From positions 16,882 through 80,881 of the forward strand of contig JAKSRW010000011.1 in assembly GCA_024403355.1 (NCBI GenBank): 64,000 bases of DNA. The letters run 5' to 3'. The notes beneath the pieces are model-generated. The model was given only the letters and a program-made list of their open reading frames with translations. It made no database searches and had not been told where the DNA came from. The DNA comes from Lachnospiraceae bacterium. GTDB taxonomy: Bacteria > Bacillota > Clostridia > Lachnospirales > Lachnospiraceae. Below are positions 51,897-60,399 of the stretch, piece after piece. The translations under genes and the position numbers were made by a program. Positions within the stretch are counted from its first letter, which is position 1. Every line of letters begins with the position of its first letter.

Positions 51897-52894
51897 CCGC
51901 CCTCACCTGCCTTTTCAGTCGAGATTAACTCAGGTCTCAGTGTAAGGTAGTCTCCGAGCGATATATTGCCCAGATTTCGCTTTTCATCACCGTTGACGGA
52001 TATTTTTACCTTTGTTATGTCCGGAAGCTCGCAAAGGGTGTTTACGACGCTGTAAACCACAAGCTCATCGCGTACCTTACCGGGCTTTGTCAGAAAGCTC
52101 TTGTCAAAGTCCACATAACAGGTTCCGTCACTGGTTCTCACCTTATTAATCATAGTATCGGGATTAATAACCGCACGAAGCTCGGTCTGGGTAGATAAGG
52201 GACCGTAAATAAGCTCCTCAAGCGCAAGCTGTTCCAGAGTTTTTGAACCGTCACTTTCCACACTCAAAAGTGATTCATGAAGCATTTTACCTTTTTCATC
52301 CGTCAGATAAACCTTGATTTCCACGGTCTGTCTGAAGTCTGCACTTGTACCTGTTTTATCCACAAAATCTGCGAAATCCATAAGACCTGTCGGGCTGCCG
52401 TTAATAACCAGAGGCTGTGCGCCCGCATAAAATTCAACCATATTTATTTCATCCAGCTGGCATAAGCTTTTAACTATTGCCGCCCTGCAGAGAATTTCCT
52501 CAACAGGCTCCATTGAATAATAGTTTTCATCAAAATATACTATAAACTGACCGTCATCTCCAAAGCCGTAGGAATAAATCTCCACCTCTGAGGGCTTTGC
52601 TTTTCTGAAGCCCTTTGCCTCGGGATTTTTGTCAAGTGCAGCAATCAGTTCATCGATTTTTTCCTTTGAACCCGTATTTTTAAAAATGTAAAGCTCATTA
52701 TAAAGCTCCTCCAGGGACGAATCGGTATAATAAAGCTTAACTGATCTTCCGTCAGCCTCAACCGCAGAGCCGTAGTCTGTGGTTCCGCTTGCAGATTCCG
52801 GAAGCAGCTGACAGGCAGAAAATGACATAAGAATAAGACCTGTTATAAGCAGGACCGCAAAAGCTCTTTTATAAATGTCATATCCTTTTTTCAT
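51893..52894 (-). CDS. Lipoprotein with tandem GerMN domains
   Basis: 333 residues. Signal ends FSAC (Cys27-type lipobox), then two GerMN domains: first (about 50-170) with KLYYTDSSLEELYNE and FIVYFDENYY; second (about 190-310) with LALEELIYGP and TCYVDFDKSFL. GerM is needed for sporulation/germination cell-wall steps in Bacillus. ATG 52894 is preceded by GGAAAGG and ATGGTT leader. Lies 45 bases after the kinase gene, a neighbourhood also seen for LpqB/GerM-type proteins with cell-envelope kinases. Confidence 0.88.
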   Translation of the reverse strand: MKKGYDIYKRAFAVLLITGLILMSFSACQLLPESASGTTDYGSAVEADGRSVKLYYTDSSLEELYNELYIFKNTGSKEKIDELIAALDKNPEAKGFRKAKPSEVEIYSYGFGDDGQFIVYFDENYYSMEPVEEILCRAAIVKSLCQLDEINMVEFYAGAQPLVINGSPTGLMDFADFVDKTGTSADFRQTVEIKVYLTDEKGKMLHESLLSVESDGSKTLEQLALEELIYGPLSTQTELRAVINPDTMINKVRTSDGTCYVDFDKSFLTKPGKVRDELVVYSVVNTLCELPDITKVKISVNGDEKRNLGNISLGDYLTLRPELISTEKAGEGG

Positions 52895-52939
52895 AATAAC
52901 CATACCTTTCCGCCGTATCGCAAGCCTTATGCCCATACG

Positions 52940-54433
52940 TCAGCGTCTTTGTCCGAATCTTTTCTTACGTACACTTGCACGTCTTTCGACCTCTTCGTTC
53001 TCGATATAAGTAAGAGGCAGCTTTACATAGAAGGTAGTTCCCTCTCCCTCTTTACTGTCAACCTTAATGGTTCCGTGATGCATAAGCACAACGCTTCGTG
53101 CAATGCTTAGTCCCAGACCCGTACCGCCGGTCTGACGGGCACGCATCTTATCGACACGGTAGAAACGGTCGAAAATCATCTCCTGAGATTCCTCGGGAAT
53201 ACCGATACCGCTGTCTCTTACTGTAATGGTAAAATATTTGTGGTCACAGTCGAGAATAACCTTAACCCAGCCGCCGTCGACATTATATTTAACCGCATTT
53301 TCTATAAGGTTTGAAACCGCAAGCGTCAGCTTAACCTCATCTACCTCAGCCAGAACCTTTCGGTAGCTCTCAAGCACCAGCTCAACATTATGAGTCTGGG
53401 CGATAGGCTTGATTCGCTTCATTAAAAGCTCAAGCATCTCATTGATTTCAACCGCGGCAATATGCATATCACCGTTCTTCCTGTCAAGCTTTACAAGTGC
53501 AAGAAGGTCGTTTATAATCTGGTTTTCTCTGTCAATCTCATTATTGATATCAGTCATGAACTCCTGATATACCTCTACGGGTGTTTCCGGATCCGACAAA
53601 ATAGAATCCGCCAAAACCTTTATTGAGGTAATGGGGGTTTTTAATTCATGGGACACGTTTGAAACAAACTCCTGACGCGACGCTTCAAGACCTGAAAGCC
53701 TTCCGAGCATCATATTTACGCTTTCGGCCATATTTCTAAGCTCACTGAAGCCCTCAGCCTTCACCTTATCCTCAATATAGCCCTCGCTGATATGCTTTAA
53801 AGAATTACTCATCTTATTAACGGGTCTCGATAAATGAACAGCATGGAAAATACTGTAAAGAATATAAAGGACCGCCAGTGGAATACATACCAGAATCATA
53901 TTGTTAAGAAGATTCCGCGCCCCGTCCGCATCATCCTGAAGCGAAATATAGAAGAGAATACAGCCCTTTACCTCAGTATTACCATCGGCATCCGAAGCCT
54001 TAATAGGAATCGAAAGCTCGGCCTTATTACGCAGATTATCGGTATAATCCGTGGAATTGCCCCTGATTGCACTGATAACCTCTTTTGATACGATATATCT
54101 GCCGGACTGGGTATTATAAGTATCTGTAATACACCTGAAGCCTGAATCGATTATAAGAATACGTCCCTCATAGATTTCGGCCGCATTTTTCATTTCCTTT
54201 GTGATGTCAGGATTTTCGGCAGAATTTGACAGATATGCATTTGTAGAAATTTTCAGGGATAAATCGCCGGCATATTCCATTGCATGTGATATTCTGCTGC
54301 TTTTTGAATTTGAAAGTACGACAAAATAGGCCGTTGCACAAAGTATGGCAGCAACCAGTCCGCACAATATCACATTTGTAATAAAAACCCTGAAACCAAG
54401 GCTTTTAATAAAGCCGGCAATCTTTTTAATCAT
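52940..54433 (-). CDS. Membrane sensor histidine kinase (WalK/PhoR-like)
   Basis: 497 residues: TM helix near 17-37, extracytoplasmic domain to about 170, second helix near 178-198, HAMP, HisKA with phospho-His in NVSHELKTPITSIK near 260, and HATPase (NLIENAVKYN, RDSGIGIPEE, GGTGLGLSIARS). Eight-base overlap with the response regulator gene at its 5' end, so both are made together. The match to cell-wall/phosphate-type kinases is by layout only. GerMN and comEC follow downstream. Confidence 0.93.
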   Translation of the reverse strand: MIKKIAGFIKSLGFRVFITNVILCGLVAAILCATAYFVVLSNSKSSRISHAMEYAGDLSLKISTNAYLSNSAENPDITKEMKNAAEIYEGRILIIDSGFRCITDTYNTQSGRYIVSKEVISAIRGNSTDYTDNLRNKAELSIPIKASDADGNTEVKGCILFYISLQDDADGARNLLNNMILVCIPLAVLYILYSIFHAVHLSRPVNKMSNSLKHISEGYIEDKVKAEGFSELRNMAESVNMMLGRLSGLEASRQEFVSNVSHELKTPITSIKVLADSILSDPETPVEVYQEFMTDINNEIDRENQIINDLLALVKLDRKNGDMHIAAVEINEMLELLMKRIKPIAQTHNVELVLESYRKVLAEVDEVKLTLAVSNLIENAVKYNVDGGWVKVILDCDHKYFTITVRDSGIGIPEESQEMIFDRFYRVDKMRARQTGGTGLGLSIARSVVLMHHGTIKVDSKEGEGTTFYVKLPLTYIENEEVERRASVRKKRFGQRR

Positions 54434-55115
54434 GGAAATAATATCCTACTCCCCATTTTGTATAAACATATTTGGGCTCACTCGGGTTGGCTTCAACCTT
54501 TTCGCGAAGTCTTCTGACATGAACATCAACTGTTCTCTCATCACCCGGATAATCCTCGCCCCAGATAAGCTTGAGCAGCTGTGCCCTGCTGTATACCTGG
54601 TCCGGATTGTTAAGCAAAAGCTCTAAAATATCGAATTCCTTTGCGGTAAGATTTATCTGCTCACCCGATATTGTAATATTTCTGTTAAGATGGTCAATAG
54701 TAAGCTCACCGTAGCTGTTGATATTTCCCTGCTTTTTATTAGAATTTACAAAGCTGTTGCGTCTCATAACGGCCTTTATTCTGGCCTTAACCTCATTCAT
54801 ATTAAAGGGCTTTGTGATATAATCATCCGCGCCGCACTCAAGCCCTTCGATTTTATCATCATCCTCCGATTTAGCGGTTACCATAATGATGGGCATATTA
54901 GAAAATTCACGAATTTTCTTGCATACCTCATAGCCTGAATATACGGGAAGCATAACATCCAGAAGCACACAGTCATACTCTTTATTCTTTGCCATCTCGA
55001 TGGCCTGACCGCCGTCATAGGCACAATCTATCTCCATATTGTCTCTTGAAAGGTTAAATTTTATACCCTTTACAATAAGCTGTTCATCATCTACAACAAG
55101 AATTTTACCTGCCAT
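54426..55115 (-). CDS. OmpR-family response regulator
   Basis: 229 residues: receiver with phospho-Asp in CVLLDVMLPVYSG near 53, Lys in ITKPFNMNEV near 103; winged helix from about 130 (TAKEFDILELLLNN and DERTVDVHVRRLREKVE). Partner of the kinase encoded next. ATG has GAAAGG and ATGGTA leader. Downstream of comEA by 35 bases, so likely in one transcript with it. Confidence 0.94.
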   Translation of the reverse strand: MAGKILVVDDEQLIVKGIKFNLSRDNMEIDCAYDGGQAIEMAKNKEYDCVLLDVMLPVYSGYEVCKKIREFSNMPIIMVTAKSEDDDKIEGLECGADDYITKPFNMNEVKARIKAVMRRNSFVNSNKKQGNINSYGELTIDHLNRNITISGEQINLTAKEFDILELLLNNPDQVYSRAQLLKLIWGEDYPGDERTVDVHVRRLREKVEANPSEPKYVYTKWGVGYYFHD

Positions 55116-55150
55116 TTATTTACCATACCTTTCATAAAACGCCTGAGCGT

Positions 55151-55753
55151 CTAAAGCTCAATTTTATCCCTGATTTTGTTAAAGGTTCCTTCCTTTATGC
55201 CCGGAACCTGCATCAGCTCCTCTATTTTTTCAAAACCGCCCCGCTCTTCGCGAAAGCTTATTATTTTATCTGCCTTTGCGGGTCCTATTCCCGTAAGCGT
55301 GCAAAGCTCTGCCTTTGTGGCAGTGTTTATGTTAATCCTGCCGGATGCCTTCTTATCCTTTTTCCGGTCATCATTTCCGGAATTACCATTATTTTCTGAT
55401 TGCTTTCCCGGATTTCCCGACATATTATCAGTTTCCGATACATAATCCACAGTAGTTCCCTGCTGCGTATCGGCTTTGTCCCTTATATTCTCACTGACAT
55501 AATTATTTAACGACCTGACAACTGCCTCTTTGCCTGCGTTTTGGATATTTTCTTCATATGCTTTGCCTGCGTTTTGGACATTTTCTTCAACTGCCTCACC
55601 CGCATTTATCTTAAGCTCCTTAGTCTCCGGCCGGCTTCCGAAAAAGTAAATGCCGCCCGCCAGTCCAAAAAGAACCAAAGCCACCAGGTTTTTAATCTTT
55701 TTGAAAAGTTTTTCTCTTTTCTCCGATAATTTCTTTTCTGCTTTGCTTTTCAA
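55151..55753 (-). CDS. comEA: ComEA-like DNA-binding protein (helix-hairpin-helix)
   Basis: 200 residues from a TTG with GAGG 7 bases upstream. N-terminal membrane helix (about 23-42), long polar linker with an 11-residue duplication (ENVQNAGKA / ENIQNAGKE) and Asn/Gly/Lys-rich part, then a C-terminal HhH pair from 138: INTATKAELCTLTGIGPAKADKI and QVPGIKEGTFNKI parts. Binds double-stranded DNA outside the cell for uptake by ComEC. The linker makes it longer than Bacillus ComEA. First gene of the comEA - response regulator - kinase - GerMN - comEC run. Confidence 0.92.
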   Translation of the reverse strand: MKSKAEKKLSEKREKLFKKIKNLVALVLFGLAGGIYFFGSRPETKELKINAGEAVEENVQNAGKAYEENIQNAGKEAVVRSLNNYVSENIRDKADTQQGTTVDYVSETDNMSGNPGKQSENNGNSGNDDRKKDKKASGRININTATKAELCTLTGIGPAKADKIISFREERGGFEKIEELMQVPGIKEGTFNKIRDKIEL

Positions 55754-55815
55754 TTACACACCTCTTAATATTATTATATTTTTTGACTCAACACAATAGC
55801 CATTCCAAAAAAACA

Positions 55816-55844
55816 TTGCATTAAATTATTAAATTTATTATTAT
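55816..55844 (+). promoter_or_regulatory. Promoter of proA
   Basis: -35 TTGCAT, 17-base spacer, -10 TATTAT. Immediately downstream is ATGATACAAGGGTCA, matching the left end of the 207-bp element, and a small stem GGTCA/TGACC (55852-55867). Confidence 0.72.
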
Positions 55845-55867
55845 GATACAAGGGTCAGTTTTTTGAC
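55841..55867 (+). repeat. Isolated copy of element-end motif in proA leader
   Basis: ATGATACAAGGGTCA is shared with 3148-3162. Here it overlaps the -10 and start of the proA mRNA and adds the small hairpin GGTCA/TGACC. Confidence 0.55.
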
Positions 55868-55897
55868 CGAAATACAAATAAAGGTTAGGTTTTAGCT

Positions 55898-57181
55898 ATG
55901 ACAATTACAGAAAAAGCTGCATTGGTAAAAAAAGCCAGCCGTTATCTGGCAATACAGACACTTGAGCAGCGAAACAAAGCTCTTGAGGCCGTATATTCGG
56001 CACTTAAAGATAATGCTGCGGATATATTTGAAGCGAATAAAAAGGATCTGGCGTATGCAGAAGAAAATAATGTTGCTCCCGCCATTGTAAAACGTTTAAA
56101 GTTCACCGAAGATAAGCTCAGAAGCTCTCTCGAGGGTATTGAAAACTTACTTACCCTGCCCGACCCTCTGAACATTGTCACACTTGACAGAAAGCTTGAC
56201 GAGGGCCTTGAGCTGGTGCGTACCACCACTCCCATCGGCGTAATCGGTGTCATTTTCGAAGCCCGTCCCGATGCACTTATTCAGATTTCCACACTTTGTA
56301 TGAAGAGCGGAAATGCCTGCATTCTCAAGGGCGGAAGCGAAACAAAGGAAACCAACCGTGTACTCTTCAACATTATCTACAAAGCTGTTACCGAAGCCGG
56401 TCTTCCCGAAAACTGTATGGCACAGGCTGAGGAACGCAGTGAAATCAGCGAGCTTCTTACCTGCGACAAATATGTAGACCTTCTTATCCCCCGCGGTTCA
56501 AACGCATTTGTTCGCTACTGCATGGAAAATACAAGAATCCCCGTTATGGGACATGCTGACGGAATCTGCCACATATATGTGGATACAGAAGCAGACTTTG
56601 ATAAGGCAATCTCCATCATCGTTGATGCAAAGACACAGTACAGTGCCGTATGCAACGCAGTTGAGGCAGTTCTTATCAATAAGACTATTCTTCCCGAGTT
56701 CACCAAAAAGCTGGGCTCTGCTTTAATTGAAGCAGGGGTAAGAATCAACGGAACCAAAGAAATTGCAGAGTTTATTGAAATCAATAAGACTCTGACTGAA
56801 GATGATTTCAGAAATGAATATCTCGATAAGGAAATATCACTGATTCCCGCAGACAATATTGAAATGGCCATTGACCACATCAACAGCTACGGCTCACATC
56901 ACACTGATTGTATCATAACTGAGAACGAAAAGCAACGTGATATATTCTTTTCACTGGTTGATTCAGCAAATGTATTCTGGAACTGCTCCACACGTTTTGC
57001 CGATGGCTTCCGCTTCGGCTTCGGTGCAGAGGTAGGAATCAGTACAGGCAAAATGCCGCCCCGCGGGCCTGTAGGACTCGAGGGGCTGGTAACGTACAAA
57101 TATAGAATGTTCGGACACGGACAGACCGTAGCACCTTACTGCGACGGCAGCAAGCATTTTCATTTTGAGGATATCTCCTGA
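55898..57181 (+). CDS. proA: Glutamate-5-semialdehyde dehydrogenase
   Basis: Second step of proline synthesis: NADPH reduction of glutamyl phosphate. 427 residues, full length. Catalytic Cys in YSAVCNAVEAV near residue 250; LKGGSETKETN near 145 and FGFGAEVGISTGKMPPRGP near 378 are family marks. ATG has AGGTTAGG upstream rather than a perfect Shine-Dalgarno. No proB nearby. The 3' end overlaps the convergent HD-GYP gene by 22 bases. Confidence 0.96.
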   Translation: MTITEKAALVKKASRYLAIQTLEQRNKALEAVYSALKDNAADIFEANKKDLAYAEENNVAPAIVKRLKFTEDKLRSSLEGIENLLTLPDPLNIVTLDRKLDEGLELVRTTTPIGVIGVIFEARPDALIQISTLCMKSGNACILKGGSETKETNRVLFNIIYKAVTEAGLPENCMAQAEERSEISELLTCDKYVDLLIPRGSNAFVRYCMENTRIPVMGHADGICHIYVDTEADFDKAISIIVDAKTQYSAVCNAVEAVLINKTILPEFTKKLGSALIEAGVRINGTKEIAEFIEINKTLTEDDFRNEYLDKEISLIPADNIEMAIDHINSYGSHHTDCIITENEKQRDIFFSLVDSANVFWNCSTRFADGFRFGFGAEVGISTGKMPPRGPVGLEGLVTYKYRMFGHGQTVAPYCDGSKHFHFEDIS

Positions 57182-58257
57182 CGGAGCAGCGCCTCAAACT
57201 TTAAACGGACCGATTTAAAGGCTTTAAGAAGCTTCGGCGAAAATGCACCGCATTCACCGTTAATTATCATTTTAAAGGCTTCTTCAGCCGCATAAGCATC
57301 CTTGTACACACGCTTATTTACAAGCGCATCATACACATCGGCAATCGAAACTATCTGGGCGGATAAGGGAATCTGATCTCCTTTTAGTCCGTCCGGATAT
57401 CCTTTGCCATCCCACTTCTCATGGTGATGGCGGCATATCTCATAGCTTATTTTTCCGTAATTTTCATCCCAAACGTTTCTGATATTGGAAATCATCTTGC
57501 TTCCAATGGTCGTATGAGTTTTCATTACTTCAAATTCATCCTTATCGAGACGTCCCGGCTTTAAGAGAATCTTATCCGGAATACCGATTTTTCCTATATC
57601 ATGAAGCGCACTTGCAGCGGCTATCGCATCAATCTGCTCAGCGGTCAGCTTATATTCGGGATACTGTCTCATCATCTCTGCGGCAAGAATTCTGGTATAA
57701 TCCTTAACTCGCATAATATGCTCACCGCTCTCAAGGTCACGCGACTCAACGACGGTACCCAGAATATCAATGATATTCTCCTTACTCTTCTTCAGCTTAT
57801 CAGACTGAAGCTTAAGCACATGGTACTGCTTCTGAAGGGTTTCTGTCTGCTTAACCACTCTTTCCTCAAGAGAAGCCTTGTAATTAAAAAGCTCCACGGT
57901 ATTTGCCACACGCTGCTTTACAAGCTTATAATTAAAGGGCTTACGTATAAAGTCAGAAACTCCGTAATCAAAGCATCTTTCCTCCGAAACAAGAGACTCA
58001 CCGCTGATAATCAGAATCGGAATTTTACCGATAAGATTCATATATGTAAGCTCTCTGATTACCCCATAACCGTCTAATTTTGGCATTACCAGATCAAGAA
58101 GAATCGCCGCAATCGAATCAAGATTCTTTTTGATCATCTGCAGGCCCTCTTCTCCGTCCTTCGCGGTAAGTATTTCGTAATTTTCTTCCTCCAGAATATC
58201 CGTCAATACTTCCCTGTTAATTTCATTGTCCTCAATAATAAGTAAAGTGTTCCTCAT
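57160..58257 (-). CDS. Response regulator with HD-GYP phosphodiesterase domain
   Basis: 365 residues. Receiver (phospho-Asp in LLDLVMPKLDG near 57, Lys in RKPFNYKLVK) and, after a coiled-coil (about 130-165), an HD-GYP domain: SALHDIGKIGIPDK near 217, HHHEKWDGKGYPDGLKG near 280 with the HD and GYP residues intact. Likely hydrolyses c-di-GMP when phosphorylated. Upstream of it (41 bases) is the second Hpt gene, which may donate phosphate. Overlaps the end of proA. Confidence 0.93.
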   Translation of the reverse strand: MRNTLLIIEDNEINREVLTDILEEENYEILTAKDGEEGLQMIKKNLDSIAAILLDLVMPKLDGYGVIRELTYMNLIGKIPILIISGESLVSEERCFDYGVSDFIRKPFNYKLVKQRVANTVELFNYKASLEERVVKQTETLQKQYHVLKLQSDKLKKSKENIIDILGTVVESRDLESGEHIMRVKDYTRILAAEMMRQYPEYKLTAEQIDAIAAASALHDIGKIGIPDKILLKPGRLDKDEFEVMKTHTTIGSKMISNIRNVWDENYGKISYEICRHHHEKWDGKGYPDGLKGDQIPLSAQIVSIADVYDALVNKRVYKDAYAAEEAFKMIINGECGAFSPKLLKAFKSVRLKFEALLRQEISSK

Positions 58258-58298
58258 CCCTATCTCCCTTTACGCACATTTTAGACTGGTTCTGTAAA

Positions 58299-58655
58299 CT
58301 AATTCCCCAGATACATTTTGATTGATTCAACAATCTGATTATAATCCGCCGTTATCCTTTCAATAAAAGGTGCACAGTCGGATTTTTTAATGCCGTCTCT
58401 TACATTTTCACAAAGATCCGATGCTGAAGAGTAGAGGCGGCTGAAGGAAAGATTCATACTTATGCCCTTAAGATTATGGGCAAATCTGAATATATCCTCA
58501 ATATTATCCTCTTTAACAGCATTTATCAGCTCCCCGTAATCCGAAACCTGCAAAAACTTACCGAGATACTTTTCCACACGTTCTTCCTTGAGAAGTCTTC
58601 CGACTACATCATCATAATCCCCGTTCATCAAATCATAGCATTCTTTTAATGTCAT
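58299..58655 (-). CDS. Stand-alone Hpt protein, second copy
   Basis: 118 residues, helical. Phospho-His in FRFAHNLKGISMNLSFSRL near residue 58 (HNLKG fits the HxLKG motif). Sits between the GH26-like gene (38 bases) and the REC-HD-GYP gene (41 bases), with no terminators, so one transcript is likely. The leader has GGAAAGG then ATGGTTATTAAT before the ATG, as for several genes here. Confidence 0.9.
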   Translation of the reverse strand: MTLKECYDLMNGDYDDVVGRLLKEERVEKYLGKFLQVSDYGELINAVKEDNIEDIFRFAHNLKGISMNLSFSRLYSSASDLCENVRDGIKKSDCAPFIERITADYNQIVESIKMYLGN

Positions 58656-58693
58656 ATTAATAACCATGCCTTTCCACCTGTTATCGGAAAATA

Positions 58694-60136
58694 TTATTTA
58701 CCGGAACAAACAGGCTCAAATCTGAGACGGATGTCCGGAAGCTTTTTAAGCTCATAATAATAATTAACCAGAGAATCCGCATCGTCACTGAGAATATTTT
58801 CTCCTGTCGCAGGCGGAGCAAAAATCCTGAGTGTTTTCTTACAGGCACCGCCCAGCTTTTTACCAAAAAATGCAGGCATAAAATCAACGAATTTCACGCC
58901 CGGAGCCTTGTAGAACCAGCATCCGTTAATCTCCATCATAAGATTGGCATCTAAAAGCTCACCATCAAAATTTGCCTCGGCAAATACAGGCTCCTTCTCA
59001 AAATCAAGCTCTATGGCGATTCCCTCCGCGTCCTCCGCGCCACCCCAGCGCAGTGTTACGGGAAGCTCTGTTTTACCGATATCCTTCATTTCGGGTTTAA
59101 AATAATCCTTATGAATCATACCCTTATAATATTCCATAAGAGGATTCTCGAAGCCCACGTCCTTATTGTTCGGGTCCGTGGTCTCCAGTCCAAGTCTTCC
59201 GTCATCCCTGAACTGATAGAAGCACGAAGCGGACAATCTGAAATCCGGATCCTTTACGATAGCCTTCTCAAGGTCAGCCATCAGCTTACACTGGTCATAA
59301 GGACCGCATACATCGCCGTCGGCATTAATCTCCGAAAGAACCATAGGTCTGGACTTATTATCGTAAAGCTCCATATATCTGTTATAGGTTCTCTTTGCCG
59401 CATTAAAGGTCTCTATAGCCTTACCGCGCTTATGCTGCGAATTATCCTTTTCCGCAACCTCGTAGGGCCAGCCCCAGTTAAGGGCGATATATTTATCAAT
59501 GGACCATATCTCGGCACACCTTGCGGCCTCCAGGAATTCCTTTTCCATCTTAATCTTCTTCGAACGGGGGTTATCTGCCTCTCCCGCACAAAGAATCATC
59601 TGAACATTAGGTGCGTATTCCTGCATTATCTCATGGAAATGAACAAAGAAATCAGCAATTTCCTGATAGCTCGCTCTATGATTAAATGAGAACCAGTTGC
59701 CGGTACACTCATGATTAAGTCTGAGCATCATACGACCGTAGGGCCTTAATTCCTTCGCAATTGCGATAATATACTGATCCTCGAGCTTAGGGTCACATGT
59801 AAGGGTAAGGATGACATCCTGACCGTGCTTACGGATATCCCTCATGCAGGTGAAAGGCTCACCCTCGGTTGTACCGCCGATACCGCCCTTATATGTAAAA
59901 TAATCATCATACGGATAGCCCCACGCAAATGTCACGCCCATATCCTTAAAGACCTCGCTTGCACGACCGGGCCAGGTAACCTCATGAGGATAATAGCAAT
60001 ACATAATGTTTACCGCTCTGTGAGGACGTCCGAGCTTTCTGATAATGTAATCCTGATTAACATAGGGACCGCGCTCGCTTCCGTCGGATAAATCCACTGC
60101 ACATTTTGCGGGGAGCATCTGAATTTTACTGATCAT
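58694..60136 (-). CDS. GH26-like putative glycosidase
   Basis: 480 residues without a signal peptide. The first 330 residues look like a TIM barrel with MLRLNHECTGNWFSF near 145, which fits the GH26 acid/base pattern (His-Glu followed by GxWF), and VLSEINADG near 266 for the nucleophile Glu. C-terminal part (about 350-480) appears beta-rich, perhaps a carbohydrate-binding domain. GH26 enzymes cut beta-mannans, xylans or mixed glucans. ATG 60136 has GAAAGG 10 bases upstream. I rate GH26 as likely but unproven; other clan GH-A families are possible. First gene of a glycosidase - Hpt - HD-GYP unit. Confidence 0.7.
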   Translation of the reverse strand: MISKIQMLPAKCAVDLSDGSERGPYVNQDYIIRKLGRPHRAVNIMYCYYPHEVTWPGRASEVFKDMGVTFAWGYPYDDYFTYKGGIGGTTEGEPFTCMRDIRKHGQDVILTLTCDPKLEDQYIIAIAKELRPYGRMMLRLNHECTGNWFSFNHRASYQEIADFFVHFHEIMQEYAPNVQMILCAGEADNPRSKKIKMEKEFLEAARCAEIWSIDKYIALNWGWPYEVAEKDNSQHKRGKAIETFNAAKRTYNRYMELYDNKSRPMVLSEINADGDVCGPYDQCKLMADLEKAIVKDPDFRLSASCFYQFRDDGRLGLETTDPNNKDVGFENPLMEYYKGMIHKDYFKPEMKDIGKTELPVTLRWGGAEDAEGIAIELDFEKEPVFAEANFDGELLDANLMMEINGCWFYKAPGVKFVDFMPAFFGKKLGGACKKTLRIFAPPATGENILSDDADSLVNYYYELKKLPDIRLRFEPVCSGK

Positions 60137-60301
60137 TATTCTAATCCTTTCAACATTCAAGCTATTTTACTTCACCCAGTTTGCCTATCATATTCCTATT
60201 TTATCATACAATCTTGCAATAGCACAATAGCTATTTTTAATCAAATGACAGCAATTTTTAAAGAATAAATATTGTCATCAAATTAGATAGATAAATTCGC
60301 A

Positions 60302-60338
60302 TAAAAATAACTCACATTCGCTAAAAATGTGAGTTATC
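60302..60338 (-). terminator. Terminator of DUF937-type gene
   Basis: Minus strand: stem ATAACTCACATT/AATGTGAGTTAT with T-rich run after it. Confidence 0.82.
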
Positions 60339-60399
60339 ATTATAATTTGTATTCATTTACTCGCAGTTTTCATCAAAAAATGAACAAAAACACTTCGTA

